The notes under the pieces: generated by a model | Told to the model about the DNA's origin: nothing | Seen by the model: the letters and a program-made list of their open reading frames with translations, nothing else | The model's database searches: none | Origin: Leptolyngbya sp. NIES-3755 | GTDB taxonomy: Bacteria; Cyanobacteriota; Cyanobacteriia; Leptolyngbyales; Leptolyngbyaceae | Direction: 5' to 3' | Assembly (NCBI GenBank): GCA_001548435.1 | Contig: AP017308.1 | Location: 3,171,030-3,235,029, forward strand | Length of the DNA: 64,000 bases | Part shown: in pieces, positions 47,160-55,809 of the stretch | Position numbering within the stretch: the stretch's first letter is position 1 | How the letters are laid out: the number at the start of each line of letters is the position of its first letter | Program-made: the position numbers and the translations under genes

Positions 47160-48755
47160 ATGCTGAGAAAAATTTGGCGATCGCTGCTCCTCTCTGTTTT
47201 CTGCTTGTTCATTCTCATCGGTTGCGTTCCGTCTGAAACCGTTGCGACTGAGACAGGACGAATTACGATCGGTACAACTGCCACGGTAAGTACGCTCGAT
47301 CCAGCCGATGCTTACAATACGTTTGCAGGTAACTTACTGTATAACTTAGGCGATCGTCTTTATCGTTATAAACCCGGTTCAGATGAGTTAGAGCCACAAT
47401 TAGCGACAGCATTACCGAAAGTGAGTGCGGATCGATTAACTTATACGATTCTATTGCGAAAAGGTGTTGTGTTTCATGATGGTGAACCGTTTAATGCGAA
47501 AGCGATGGAGTTTTCGTTGAAACGGTTTATTGAAAATGGGGGTTCACCTTCGTTTCTTTTATCAGATGTAATCGAATCCGTTTCTGCTGTCGGTGACGAT
47601 CAGTTAGTGATTAAATTACAAAAGCCGTTTGCTGGATTTCCCTCGCTGCTGGCGTTTTCAGGTGCGTGTGCAGTTTCTCCCAAAGCGTACAAAATTGGGA
47701 AAAAAGAATTCAATTCTGAAACATTTGTCGGAACGGGTGCTTATAAGCTCGTGAAGTTTGGAACAGACTCGATCGTATTCGATGCCAATGAGCAATATTG
47801 GGGCGGTAAACCTGCGAATCGAGGCGTGAATGTTCAATTTTTCTCAAGTGCTGCGAACTTATTTAATGCGTTTCGGACAGGTGCGATCGATGTTGCAGGT
47901 CAAGGTCTGGCGATCGAGCAAGTCCGCAATTTGAGAGAGAACGCAAGTGATAATACTTGGAGAATGCTGGAACGATCAGGAAGCGGAATCGATTATTTAA
48001 GCCTGAATGTGAAATCTCCGCCCCTCGATCGTTTAGAAGTCCGACAAGCGATCGCGGCAATGATCGATCGTCCTATTCTCGAAAGTCGAATTTTTCGGGG
48101 GCAAGTTGAACCCTTGTATAGCTTGCTTCCGAATAGTTTGAGCGAACAGAAACCCGTGTTTAAAGAATTGGGCGATCGCAATATCGACAAGGCTCGTAAC
48201 TTACTCACGAAAGCAGGCTATTCCGAATCGAATCCGTTGGAGGTTGAACTTTGGTATCGATCGAACATTTCGAGTGATGGAATGGCAGCGATTACGATGA
48301 GAGCGATCGTTCAAAAGTATCTTGGCAATCTGATGAAACTTCAACTCAACAGCGTTGAATCAGTCACAGCTAACGCGAATGTCGAAAGTGGTGCATATCC
48401 AATGTTTTTGTGGGATTGGTCGCCAGATTTTCTGGATGCAGATAACTATATTCAGCCGTTTATGGAATGTTCCAAAGGTTCCGCAGAAAAGGGCTGTGAG
48501 AAAGGATCAACAGTGGTTCAGGGATCGTTTTACTACAACGATCAAGTGAATCAATTAATCGATCGAAGCCGCAAAGAACAAAATCCAGAAACTCGGAAAC
48601 AACTCTTTGAACAGTTACAGACTATCTTGGTGAATGAGGTTCCATTCATTCCACTTTGGCAAAACAAAGATGTTCTATTCGTGCAAAAGAACATTCAGAA
48701 TGCAACCCTAGAAGTAACTCAGAAAGTTCCCTTTGCAACAATGAAAAAGGTCTGA
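47160..48755 (+). CDS. ABC transporter substrate-binding lipoprotein, oligopeptide/nickel type (SBP_bac_5)
   Basis: The 531-residue protein has a lipoprotein signal with Cys22 in LIGC. The body starts GRITIGTTATVSTLDPADAYN and contains LLRKGVVFHDGEPFNAKAMEF, the SBP family 5 signature, and QLVIKLQKPF. It binds peptides or small solutes outside the membrane for an ABC importer. No permease or ATPase gene is nearby, so the transporter parts must be elsewhere. Its start is 81 bp from the divergent SpoU gene. Confidence 0.9.
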   Translation: MLRKIWRSLLLSVFCLFILIGCVPSETVATETGRITIGTTATVSTLDPADAYNTFAGNLLYNLGDRLYRYKPGSDELEPQLATALPKVSADRLTYTILLRKGVVFHDGEPFNAKAMEFSLKRFIENGGSPSFLLSDVIESVSAVGDDQLVIKLQKPFAGFPSLLAFSGACAVSPKAYKIGKKEFNSETFVGTGAYKLVKFGTDSIVFDANEQYWGGKPANRGVNVQFFSSAANLFNAFRTGAIDVAGQGLAIEQVRNLRENASDNTWRMLERSGSGIDYLSLNVKSPPLDRLEVRQAIAAMIDRPILESRIFRGQVEPLYSLLPNSLSEQKPVFKELGDRNIDKARNLLTKAGYSESNPLEVELWYRSNISSDGMAAITMRAIVQKYLGNLMKLQLNSVESVTANANVESGAYPMFLWDWSPDFLDADNYIQPFMECSKGSAEKGCEKGSTVVQGSFYYNDQVNQLIDRSRKEQNPETRKQLFEQLQTILVNEVPFIPLWQNKDVLFVQKNIQNATLEVTQKVPFATMKKV

Positions 48756-48823
48756 AGATTTAGTAATCGTGCTCTCCTTCCATGAATTCATTCCTACAAT
48801 TGGAAAAAAGCAGGAGGATTGTC

Positions 48824-49267
48824 ATGTTTGGAAAGAAGCCCTCGGAGAATCCAACTCAATCACAATCGATCGGCGGAAACATTACAGGTAGTCAAGTGCA
48901 GATGGGGCAGGCGGGTGGCGATCTGACCGCAATTCAGCGCGGAAACTCAGACGATCGGACTCAAGGCATGACTGCGACTGATGTGGTGAAATTGCTAGAG
49001 AAATTAGAATCGGCAGTAAAAGCATCGAGCTTATCAGAACTAGAACAGGAAGAAGTCTTGGACTATCTCAAGCCTGCGAAGCGTGAAGCGGGTAAAGAGA
49101 ATGCGAATAAGAACTTGATTAGCGACAACTTGAAGCAGGTGAGTGAGGCGATGATCAAGCTGAAGGAAACTTCGGAAGCGGGAAAGAGTTTATGGCAGAC
49201 GGGTGCTGAGGTGTTGAGTGCGATCGCGCCTTGGCTCGGTGTCGCTGTTCACTTCTTTGGACTGTAG
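48824..49267 (+). CDS. Small protein sharing an N-terminal motif with the NACHT protein (candidate effector)
   Basis: A strong AGGAGG site precedes ATG 48824; product 147 residues (a frame back to 48782 is open). Residues 16-34 read IGGN-ITGSQVQMGQAGGDL, the same pattern as the start of the next gene's product. The middle is helical and charged (VKLLEKLESAVKASS, DNLKQVSEAMIKLKETSEAG) and the last 24 residues are hydrophobic (AEVLSAIAPWLGVAVHFFGL), which could insert into membrane. The NACHT gene starts 7 bp later. Matching motifs in an NLR-like ATPase and its neighbour are known to pair receptor and effector in bacteria; I infer that role here. No family name is known to me. Confidence 0.75.
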   Translation: MFGKKPSENPTQSQSIGGNITGSQVQMGQAGGDLTAIQRGNSDDRTQGMTATDVVKLLEKLESAVKASSLSELEQEEVLDYLKPAKREAGKENANKNLISDNLKQVSEAMIKLKETSEAGKSLWQTGAEVLSAIAPWLGVAVHFFGL

Positions 49268-49274
49268 AACAACG

Positions 49275-51491
49275 ATGGCTTCTCAAGATTCTCAAGGTCA
49301 AGAGATTGGCGGCGACATCAATAACAGCCAGGTTAATCTCACGCAAGCAGGGCGAGATATTAAACAGGTTGACGGTGACGATCGCAGTATCACGAATATT
49401 TTTATCCAAGCGTTTCCGCAACCGGGTCGCACTTGGAACGATCGACAATCGCGGATTCTTGCCAAGATGCAAGAGGATGTGAAAACACGGCTCGATTTTA
49501 CGCTGAATGATGATGAAGTGTTGATTCCGCTACAGATGAAGCCGTTTGGCGAACGTCCAGGAAAGGGATCGCTGAAACTGCGGCGGAAGTTAAAGATTGA
49601 GCAACAGGCAGAACAAGATCTTGATTTGAATGCAGCGATCGTAGAAGTGTTTTGTCGTCCGGATGTGCGGAAAAAGTTGCTGATTTTGGGCGCACCGGGA
49701 GCGGGGAAGACTACGACGCTGTTGACGTTGGCGAAGGATCTTTTGGAAGGCGCGATCGACAATCCAGGAAAGGCGATCCCGATCGTGTTTGAGTTATCGA
49801 CTTGGAAAACGGGGACGATCGAGGACTGGTTAGCAGCACAGTTGAAGGATGCGTTTAATTTGTCGATCGCAGAAGGTCAGGAGTGGATCAAGGATGAGAT
49901 TTTGCTGCCGCTGCTGGATGGGCTGGATGAGTTGAGCCTAGAGCAGCAACAGAAATGTATGGCGGAATTGAATGCGTTTGCGGGTCGATATCCGCATTTG
50001 GTGGTGTGTTGTCGGGTGCAAGAGTATATCGATGCGCGAGTGGGATTGAATGCGATCGCGGGTCAGATTTGCTTGGAGCCGTTGAGCGATCAGCAGATTC
50101 ACAAGTATTTGCAGGAGATTCAACTTGAATCGCTGTGGGATGAGATTCAGCGATCGGCGGATATGCAGAAGATGTTGCAGCCGGATGAAGACGGGAATGC
50201 GGGGATTTTGCGGGTTCCGTTGTTGTTGAGTATTGCAGCGGAGGCGTATGACGGAAAGCCGTTTGCGAGTCGATCCGAGTTGTATGAGGCGTATGTTGAG
50301 AAACGGCTGATGCGGGAGACTCGTGAATGGGAACGGGAGGTGAAGCGGGATCAGAAAGAGCAGTGGGCTTATCAGAGTGTTGAGGTTGAGCCGAAGTGGA
50401 AGGAAACTCGATCGTCTTTGGCTTGGGTGGCGCGTCAGTTAAAGGCTCGGAATGAGGTGGAGTTGTTGATTGAGAGGATGCAGCCGAGTTGGTTGGAATC
50501 TACTCGATCGGGATGGCAATATCGGCTGAGCGTCGGGCTAGGTATTGGGCTACTTTTTGGGCTGATTACTGAGTTAATTAGTAATCTAATTGGGTCACTG
50601 ATTGTAGTGCTAGTTGGTAGTCTATCTGGCAATCTGACTGGTGATTTGATTTATTATGCGTTGTTTGACTGGATTTTTGGGGCAATTTTTGGGCTAATCT
50701 ATGGGCTAATCTATGGGCTAATTGTTATAACTTGCGGGCAGATTGGTGCGCGAGCTTTTAATTCTGGGTTGGGTAGTATTGAGCCTACTGAATCTTTTCA
50801 AATTTCAATGTCGATCGGCGTAAGACAAAAATTTTTGCGAAGTGCAGAACGATGGCTCTCTGGTAGTCTGCTTGTGGGACTAATTGGCGGTCTGCTTGTA
50901 GGACTAATTGGCGGTCTGCTTATGGGACTGAATGACTCGACGGTGTTTGGTGGGGTAATTGGTGGTTTGCTTATGGGAATGGCTTTAGGAGTAATTGTTG
51001 GTCTGCTTATGGGACTAATCGCTGGTCTGCCTATGGGACTAATCGCTGGTCTGATTGCTGGTCTGAATCAAGACTTACGAATTCGTGTTAAACCTAATCA
51101 AGGAATTTGGAGTTCATTGTGGAACTCAACTTGGGCAACAGTATTCAGTTGCCTTCTCGGTGTAATTCTGATGTTGACATTCCAGAGCGCTCTTCGTATT
51201 GCTGAGAATCAAGACTGGACCGATCCCTCTGTCATCTTCTCCCAAGGTGTGTACGGATATATCAGTATGTCAATATTTATGGCAGTAGTTTTTGGTCTCA
51301 TGTGTGGCGGACGCGCCTGTATTCAGCATTTCTGCCTCCGCATTGTTCTCACCCGCACCCGCATCATCCCCTGGAACTTTGCCCGCTTCCTCAACTACTG
51401 CACCGAACGCCGACTGCTGCAACGCATTGGTGGACGCTATCGATTTTTGCATCGGGAGTTGTTGGATTATTTCGCGGAGATGAGAGGGTGA
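49275..51491 (+). CDS. NACHT-domain ATPase with glycine/leucine-rich membrane region
   Basis: From ATG 49275 it is 738 residues. Residues 11-29 repeat the small protein's motif (IGGD-INNSQVNLTQAGRDI). The NACHT P-loop GAPGAGKT spans 139-146 and Walker B LLDGLDEL 214-221 carries the double Asp typical of NACHT. From about 410 to 600 comes a membrane region built of GLLVGLIG and GLIAG units, then a second hydrophobic stretch and a basic end with FLHRELLDYF, as in other cyanobacterial NACHT proteins. It is a STAND ATPase that should oligomerise on sensing a trigger. It lacks a recognisable repeat sensor such as WD40 or TPR. Defence or programmed cell death is the likely field. Confidence 0.88.
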   Translation: MASQDSQGQEIGGDINNSQVNLTQAGRDIKQVDGDDRSITNIFIQAFPQPGRTWNDRQSRILAKMQEDVKTRLDFTLNDDEVLIPLQMKPFGERPGKGSLKLRRKLKIEQQAEQDLDLNAAIVEVFCRPDVRKKLLILGAPGAGKTTTLLTLAKDLLEGAIDNPGKAIPIVFELSTWKTGTIEDWLAAQLKDAFNLSIAEGQEWIKDEILLPLLDGLDELSLEQQQKCMAELNAFAGRYPHLVVCCRVQEYIDARVGLNAIAGQICLEPLSDQQIHKYLQEIQLESLWDEIQRSADMQKMLQPDEDGNAGILRVPLLLSIAAEAYDGKPFASRSELYEAYVEKRLMRETREWEREVKRDQKEQWAYQSVEVEPKWKETRSSLAWVARQLKARNEVELLIERMQPSWLESTRSGWQYRLSVGLGIGLLFGLITELISNLIGSLIVVLVGSLSGNLTGDLIYYALFDWIFGAIFGLIYGLIYGLIVITCGQIGARAFNSGLGSIEPTESFQISMSIGVRQKFLRSAERWLSGSLLVGLIGGLLVGLIGGLLMGLNDSTVFGGVIGGLLMGMALGVIVGLLMGLIAGLPMGLIAGLIAGLNQDLRIRVKPNQGIWSSLWNSTWATVFSCLLGVILMLTFQSALRIAENQDWTDPSVIFSQGVYGYISMSIFMAVVFGLMCGGRACIQHFCLRIVLTRTRIIPWNFARFLNYCTERRLLQRIGGRYRFLHRELLDYFAEMRG
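50865..51065 (+). repeat. 24-bp tandem repeats coding GLL(V/M)GLI(G/A)
   Basis: The unit GGTCTGCTTGTGGGACTAATTGG (with small changes) recurs about six to seven times between 50865 and 51065 inside the NACHT gene, with an interruption at about 50935-50970. It codes the membrane region. A further 12-bp repeat GGGCTAATCTAT occurs near 50692. Confidence 0.8.
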
Positions 51492-51493
51492 GA

Positions 51494-51521
51494 GAGGTGC
51501 GAGGTGCGAGGTGTGCGGTGC
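51494..51521 (+). repeat. Heptanucleotide tandem repeat (STRR-like)
   Basis: Four heptamers GAGGTGC, GAGGTGC, GAGGTGT, GCGGTGC follow directly after the NACHT stop codon. Heptanucleotide repeats of this kind are known in cyanobacteria. No gene is encoded. Confidence 0.6.
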
Positions 51522-51569
51522 GGGGGGATTCCCTTCTAAAATATAAAGTGGAGCTTTGAGGCAAGTCTG

Positions 51570-51827
51570 ATGAATTTATCTTCAATCGATGGCATCGATA
51601 TCGATCGTATTACTTATCTTCAGCAGCAAGAAGCTCTTTTTGAGCAAGCAAAACCGAACTTACTCGAACAATACCTTGGGGAATTCGTCGCTTTTGAAAA
51701 TGCAGTGTTAGACCACGATCGAGATGAACGAAAACTCGCAGAACGAATTTACAAAAAATATGGCGATCGAGACATTTTGATTAAACAAGTTCTTCTCCGA
51801 AATCCAAAATTCTTTGTCCATATATGA
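51570..51827 (+). CDS. Small helical protein, unknown function, coupled to the next gene
   Basis: The 85-residue protein is charged and mostly helical (MNLSSIDGIDIDRITYLQQQEALF, LLEQYLGEFVAFENAVLD) and ends NPKFFVHI. Its stop TGA overlaps the next ATG in ATGA (51824-51827), the usual sign of translational coupling. I do not recognise a domain, though a DUF-type antitoxin or adaptor is possible (inference). It lies 79 bp after the NACHT gene with only the heptamer repeat between. Confidence 0.7.
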   Translation: MNLSSIDGIDIDRITYLQQQEALFEQAKPNLLEQYLGEFVAFENAVLDHDRDERKLAERIYKKYGDRDILIKQVLLRNPKFFVHI

Positions 51828-52029
51828 ACCTCTCTCCAAAAGCCTTGCGATTCCTGACCGAAGCTTTGGATTATCGAATCCAGGCTTACCAAGAAGATTA
51901 GACTCTGACTCTCTAGATGAAGATACCGCTTCCGATATTGGCAATGATGTCATGTATCTTGAAAATCTACGGCAAGACTTACTGAAAGCCCTAGAAGATC
52001 AAACTTCCAAAGTTTCTACAAGCGTTTAG
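51824..52029 (+). pseudogene. Small helical gene with a one-base frameshift
   Basis: Reading from ATG 51824 gives MNLSPKALRFLTEALDYRIQAYQED and then TAG at 51899. In the frame one base back (-1) the same reading goes on as R-L-D-S-D-S-L-D-E-D and to VMYLENLRQDLLKALEDQTS, ending at 52029. Joined as QER-LDSDSLDEDT the two halves make a sensible 68-residue helical protein, so one A seems to be missing near 51893-51897 (AAGAAGATT). It may be a true mutation, a sequence error or a programmed shift. It is coupled to the gene before it by ATGA. Confidence 0.65.
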
Positions 52030-52125
52030 GAAAGAGCAATTCAAAATTGAGCCGTTTGCGGCATTGATGACGAATGGAACTCGGCAAATATAATTCTATT
52101 CGCCACGGTACACGAATCGAATTGC

Positions 52126-55100
52126 TCAAGCCGATCGCTCAATCCATTCATCCATCTCCGAAAAATCATTACAGCCTGTAATTTCCATTAACGTTTGCAG
52201 CATCGCGAGATCTTGCTTTTCCCATTCCGCCAAGATCGAATCGCGATCGTCTTCTGGCAAAAAGTACTTATAAATCCGCAATCCACCACGTCGCCCATCA
52301 GGAGCAACCGCACGACCTGTACAGGTCAGTTTGACTCCAATTTTGCCGAGTAAGGTTTGCACGATCGCGATCGGGGCTAGTTTCTCAGTAACCGTAAAGT
52401 TAAACAGCGCTTTCATATCGTCACGGCATTCTAATGCAGTCGTCGCAACGAATTGAACGAGATCATCGGTCGCGAGAATCTTTTCACCGGGTTTGAGAAA
52501 CTCTAGAATTTTTAGCGATCGTAGTGCTTCGACTTGTGCGGTTAACAGCTTGACATCTTGAATTGAGATCTTTCCATCTCCCCGTTCTAGATGATCTTCA
52601 AGCTCTTGCATATCGTGTAGACGAACGTATTCAGGATTGCGTGTCACATAGTAATACAGCCGGAGTTGAGTGTACCAGCCATCATCGTCTTTGAGTTTGA
52701 TCTCTGGTGTGATCGTTTCAACGTTGTATTTTTGCTTCAGTTCGTGTTTACGTTTGCTGTGACGTTTCTGAATGGTTTGATTCGCTTGTTCTTTGAGTTC
52801 GTAGTATTCTTCCTCTGTGATTTCTGGAGAATCGGAAACCGCGATCGCTTCAGCCGTTTGATTCCGAGTCCGAATCGCAGAAACCACTTGAGCAATGCGA
52901 TCGCACACTTTCAAATCATGCCGCGCTTCTAAGAATTCAAATCCTGAAACCGTTAAAGCTCCACTTTTTAGCTCATTCAAGGTCTGCTCAGAAATCGGTA
53001 ACTGCCCAAACATTTTAGTGAGATCATCAGTTACTAAAGTTACGGAATGCCCTTCGAGTAACAATCCATTCCGAAATTCGCGACGGTAACGCCAGAGAGA
53101 CGCATTCACTCGTGCAGCCATTTTTGCCCAAGTGCGAAGTGCGATCGGGTTACTTTGCTCATCCAAATCGAAATCGATATCTTTCAGTAGTGCAATGTTG
53201 TACTGAACGGATTTCGTTACAGATTGCGCCACATCTCGATAGTTACAGCTACCATTACCGATTTTTCCAGGTCCGAAATGTGCCGCCCAGATATAGCGGG
53301 GAATCGGTTCGCGCACTCGTGCTAAAGCTTGCCGCGATTCAGAATCGGGGGTGACACCTTGAAAGATTCCGAATACGCCTTTGAAATGATTGCGAATGTC
53401 GATCGACACTCCAGTTCCAATCGTCGGTGTCGCTAAAACAATATCGTAATCACCAACGACAGCATTAATTTTCTCAGCAATGTGATAAGAAGCATGATCA
53501 GGATCAGAAACGGTTTCACTATCAATTCTAAGAATACGTTTCTCAGGGAATTGTAGCTTGAGATAAGTTTCTAAATTCTTGGAACTCCAGCGACCACGAA
53601 CCTTTTGAGAATCGAGACAAACGAAAATGGCTCCAGTTTTGAGAACGCTCTCCATTCGATCGATTAACGGTGCAGGATTCTTCGTGTCGTACAGTGAAAC
53701 ATCCCAAGAAATTTCGGGCTTCCACTCATTCACAACAACCCAAGGAGTAACCGGAGTTTCTGCCAATCCGCGCAGATAATCAATGCTGACATCTGACAAA
53801 TCCGCGTCTTGTGCAATCACTAAGCCATCCGTTTCAAGAACCGTCTCGATCAATTCGCGGAATGTTTCTAAGATTCTGACGCGCTGATGATAGCAAGTTG
53901 CACTGTTCAAAGCGTGCCACAACACTTGTTCCACTTCATCAAGAATGACGATCGCGCCTTCCCATTCTGCCGGATTGAATCTTGCTTTCGAGTTCGGATG
54001 GAGCGAATCAATACACAATCCATAGCTATGAGGATTCTCAGAATGGAGCGCGTCAGTAATCCAATCGATTCCGATACTGTGACAAATTGCTTTACCGAGT
54101 TGGATTCGGTGGGTGATCACGAGAACTTTACGATCGACATTCTTAATCAATCCCTGTAGCGCCGTTGTTTTTCCAGTTCCTTTTGCACTTTTAATACAAG
54201 CTAAACCGGATTCTGGATAAGGCAGATCGCCCAGATACGGCTGATTTAATGTAAGGGAAGGTGTATGAGTTAGAGACCATAATTTTGATGCTTGCCAGAA
54301 TTCAAGCTCGATCGCTGATTCATACAGTTCTGTAAACGCATCATGACCACGAGCAACAACGAAATCATCAACGCCTTTTTCAGCACCCGGCAGTGCAATA
54401 ACTTTAACTTGACAGCCAGCATTGTTTAATAGTTGTCCTAAACGAGAAGTGGCAAGAAAGATATTTTGTAAGGTTTTCGGCTTGGTTTCATAATCGAAAC
54501 AGATGTGAATCGATCGCTGATTGGTTGCAAAGTACCCTAATTCTGCAATCAACTGGCGAGTCTCACGCCGATACCCGCTGAAAATTCCCGGAAGCGCGAT
54601 CGCTGGATAGCCCAAACTTAGTAAACATCCCGCTTTCTTCTCGCCTTCAGTTAATACGATCGGCAGGTTATTCCGCCAAACCCATTCCCAAAAATTCGTT
54701 GCGCCATTAATCGAGATTTCAAATCGTTCTGCTACTTTCATCCAACTTCGCATCGGAATATCTAGCAGAATCAAACGGCTCGAACCTTTACCCAGACTGG
54801 GACTGAGATATTTTGCAGGCTTGTTGTTTTGTCCGACGATCGGCGTATCGGGCTTAAATCGTCCCCAGTCCATACGCTGCCAACCATTCAGCGGATCGAC
54901 ACCATTCACCCACCAGCCGCGAACCGATTCCCGCGCTTGATGTCCGAATCGAGTCACTTTCCAGTTGAGCAATTCAGCGATCGGGTAATTTGCCTCGCGA
55001 GTAAACGGATCAACTTCAGTATCTTCAAGCGTTCTGACGTTCTGGCGAATAATGTCTCGATCGACACCGCTCATCAGCCATTCCTGTTCGTGATCGGAAG

Positions 55101-55161
55101 CAAGGTTGCCCTCGATCGATTTTGCTGCTCCAGAGGGAGCAATTCTGAGGGAAGTCACCAT
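52126..55161 (-). CDS. CyRepA1-type plasmid replication protein (Toprim-like plus helicase)
   Basis: From ATG 55161 (AAGGAG eight bases upstream; a TTG frame runs to 55227) the product has 1011 residues. The N-terminal DUF3854/Toprim-like part shows IVLTEGEKKAGCLLSLGYP and HICFDYETKPKT. A helicase domain follows: SAKGTGKTTALQ (near 330), Walker B GAIVILDEVEQ (near 403), and an arginine-finger-like QALARVREPIPRY. This is the architecture of CyRepA1, the replication protein of large cyanobacterial plasmids (Slr7037 of pSYSA). It sits on the chromosome here, divergent from another replication-like gene. The group assignment is from memory of the domain order and motifs. Confidence 0.8.
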   Translation of the reverse strand: MVTSLRIAPSGAAKSIEGNLASDHEQEWLMSGVDRDIIRQNVRTLEDTEVDPFTREANYPIAELLNWKVTRFGHQARESVRGWWVNGVDPLNGWQRMDWGRFKPDTPIVGQNNKPAKYLSPSLGKGSSRLILLDIPMRSWMKVAERFEISINGATNFWEWVWRNNLPIVLTEGEKKAGCLLSLGYPAIALPGIFSGYRRETRQLIAELGYFATNQRSIHICFDYETKPKTLQNIFLATSRLGQLLNNAGCQVKVIALPGAEKGVDDFVVARGHDAFTELYESAIELEFWQASKLWSLTHTPSLTLNQPYLGDLPYPESGLACIKSAKGTGKTTALQGLIKNVDRKVLVITHRIQLGKAICHSIGIDWITDALHSENPHSYGLCIDSLHPNSKARFNPAEWEGAIVILDEVEQVLWHALNSATCYHQRVRILETFRELIETVLETDGLVIAQDADLSDVSIDYLRGLAETPVTPWVVVNEWKPEISWDVSLYDTKNPAPLIDRMESVLKTGAIFVCLDSQKVRGRWSSKNLETYLKLQFPEKRILRIDSETVSDPDHASYHIAEKINAVVGDYDIVLATPTIGTGVSIDIRNHFKGVFGIFQGVTPDSESRQALARVREPIPRYIWAAHFGPGKIGNGSCNYRDVAQSVTKSVQYNIALLKDIDFDLDEQSNPIALRTWAKMAARVNASLWRYRREFRNGLLLEGHSVTLVTDDLTKMFGQLPISEQTLNELKSGALTVSGFEFLEARHDLKVCDRIAQVVSAIRTRNQTAEAIAVSDSPEITEEEYYELKEQANQTIQKRHSKRKHELKQKYNVETITPEIKLKDDDGWYTQLRLYYYVTRNPEYVRLHDMQELEDHLERGDGKISIQDVKLLTAQVEALRSLKILEFLKPGEKILATDDLVQFVATTALECRDDMKALFNFTVTEKLAPIAIVQTLLGKIGVKLTCTGRAVAPDGRRGGLRIYKYFLPEDDRDSILAEWEKQDLAMLQTLMEITGCNDFSEMDEWIERSA

Positions 55162-55796
55162 CAGCCCTGCTCCTTCTGAAATAAATTCGCACACAAACCT
55201 AGCGCAGAATTGCTGCACCTGATACAATGTTTGGACATAGAAATCAAGCCCAATCTTTTTTGGGCAAACAAGGTTATCAACCCCTTTAGCTGACTGTGGT
55301 AGGGAAGCTTGAGGGGTTTTGCTTATCGAGTTGAAATTCTAGATTGGCGGACTCTGTAGCGGTGGTAGTCGCCCAAAATCGCTCAATCTATTTCCAGACA
55401 AACAAGGTTTCGTCAAAAAATGGTGGTAGACATCTCTGACGTGAGAAGCAGATTAACACTGATCCATTCAAGGCTCAATAGGGAGTGGATCAACGATCCG
55501 CCAAAGTTACAGGCATTTTATACGGGCGTGTTAGTGGTGAAATTGGACGACGGAGGAACAGGTTAAGGGGCGAAAAGTTTCCAATTTTCGGGTGGATCGA
55601 TCGCATAAAATAAGGAGCGCAGATCCCCTGGATCATCGACGCGAGAGTTACAGAAAACGCGATCGAATTCAGCCGCAGGCGTTACAGGACTCCGTAAACT
55701 TACTACTACCGATAGGGTCAATCTAGATCATCTCAGCACTAGACCCCCAGATATAGCATTCACCCTCTAGACAAATCTCCGAGGGTAGGGCACTAT
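55162..55796. other. Non-coding region with repeats between the two replication genes, candidate origin
   Basis: This 635-bp stretch has no supported gene. It contains the direct repeat CAAACAAGGTT at 55265 and 55399, GGTGGTAG at 55361 and 55422, three GTTACAG at 55506, 55647 and 55681, palindromes GGATCaacGATCC (55487) and GATCCcctGGATC (55622), and hairpins near 55247-55264 and 55279-55318. Repeats and dyads of this sort next to rep genes mark plasmid origins; this is inferred, not shown. Confidence 0.45.
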
Positions 55797-55809
55797 ATGT
55801 GGGGTCTAG
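55739..55809. promoter_or_regulatory. Long imperfect dyad overlapping the start of the second replication-like gene
   Basis: CTAGACCCCCAGATATAG (55739-55756) pairs with CTATATGTGGGGTCTAG (55793-55809) and, inside, ACCCTC (55762-55767) with GAGGGT (55781-55786). The ATG at 55797 and its GAGGG ribosome site lie in the right arms, so RNA folding could shut off translation; at DNA level it is also a possible operator or origin dyad. Confidence 0.6.

Noticed and set aside
47160-48755. Complete ABC importer around the oligopeptide-binding lipoprotein
   Set aside because: Permease and ATPase genes are missing on both sides, so only the binding protein is annotated.
52030-52125. Insertion sequence or transposase near the accessory block
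   Set aside because: No transposase reading frame, terminal inverted repeats or target duplications are visible between 48 and 60 kb, although content looks acquired.
55162-55227. Longer CyRepA1 start at TTG 55227
   Set aside because: The ATG at 55161 has an AAGGAG site, while the TTG has none.
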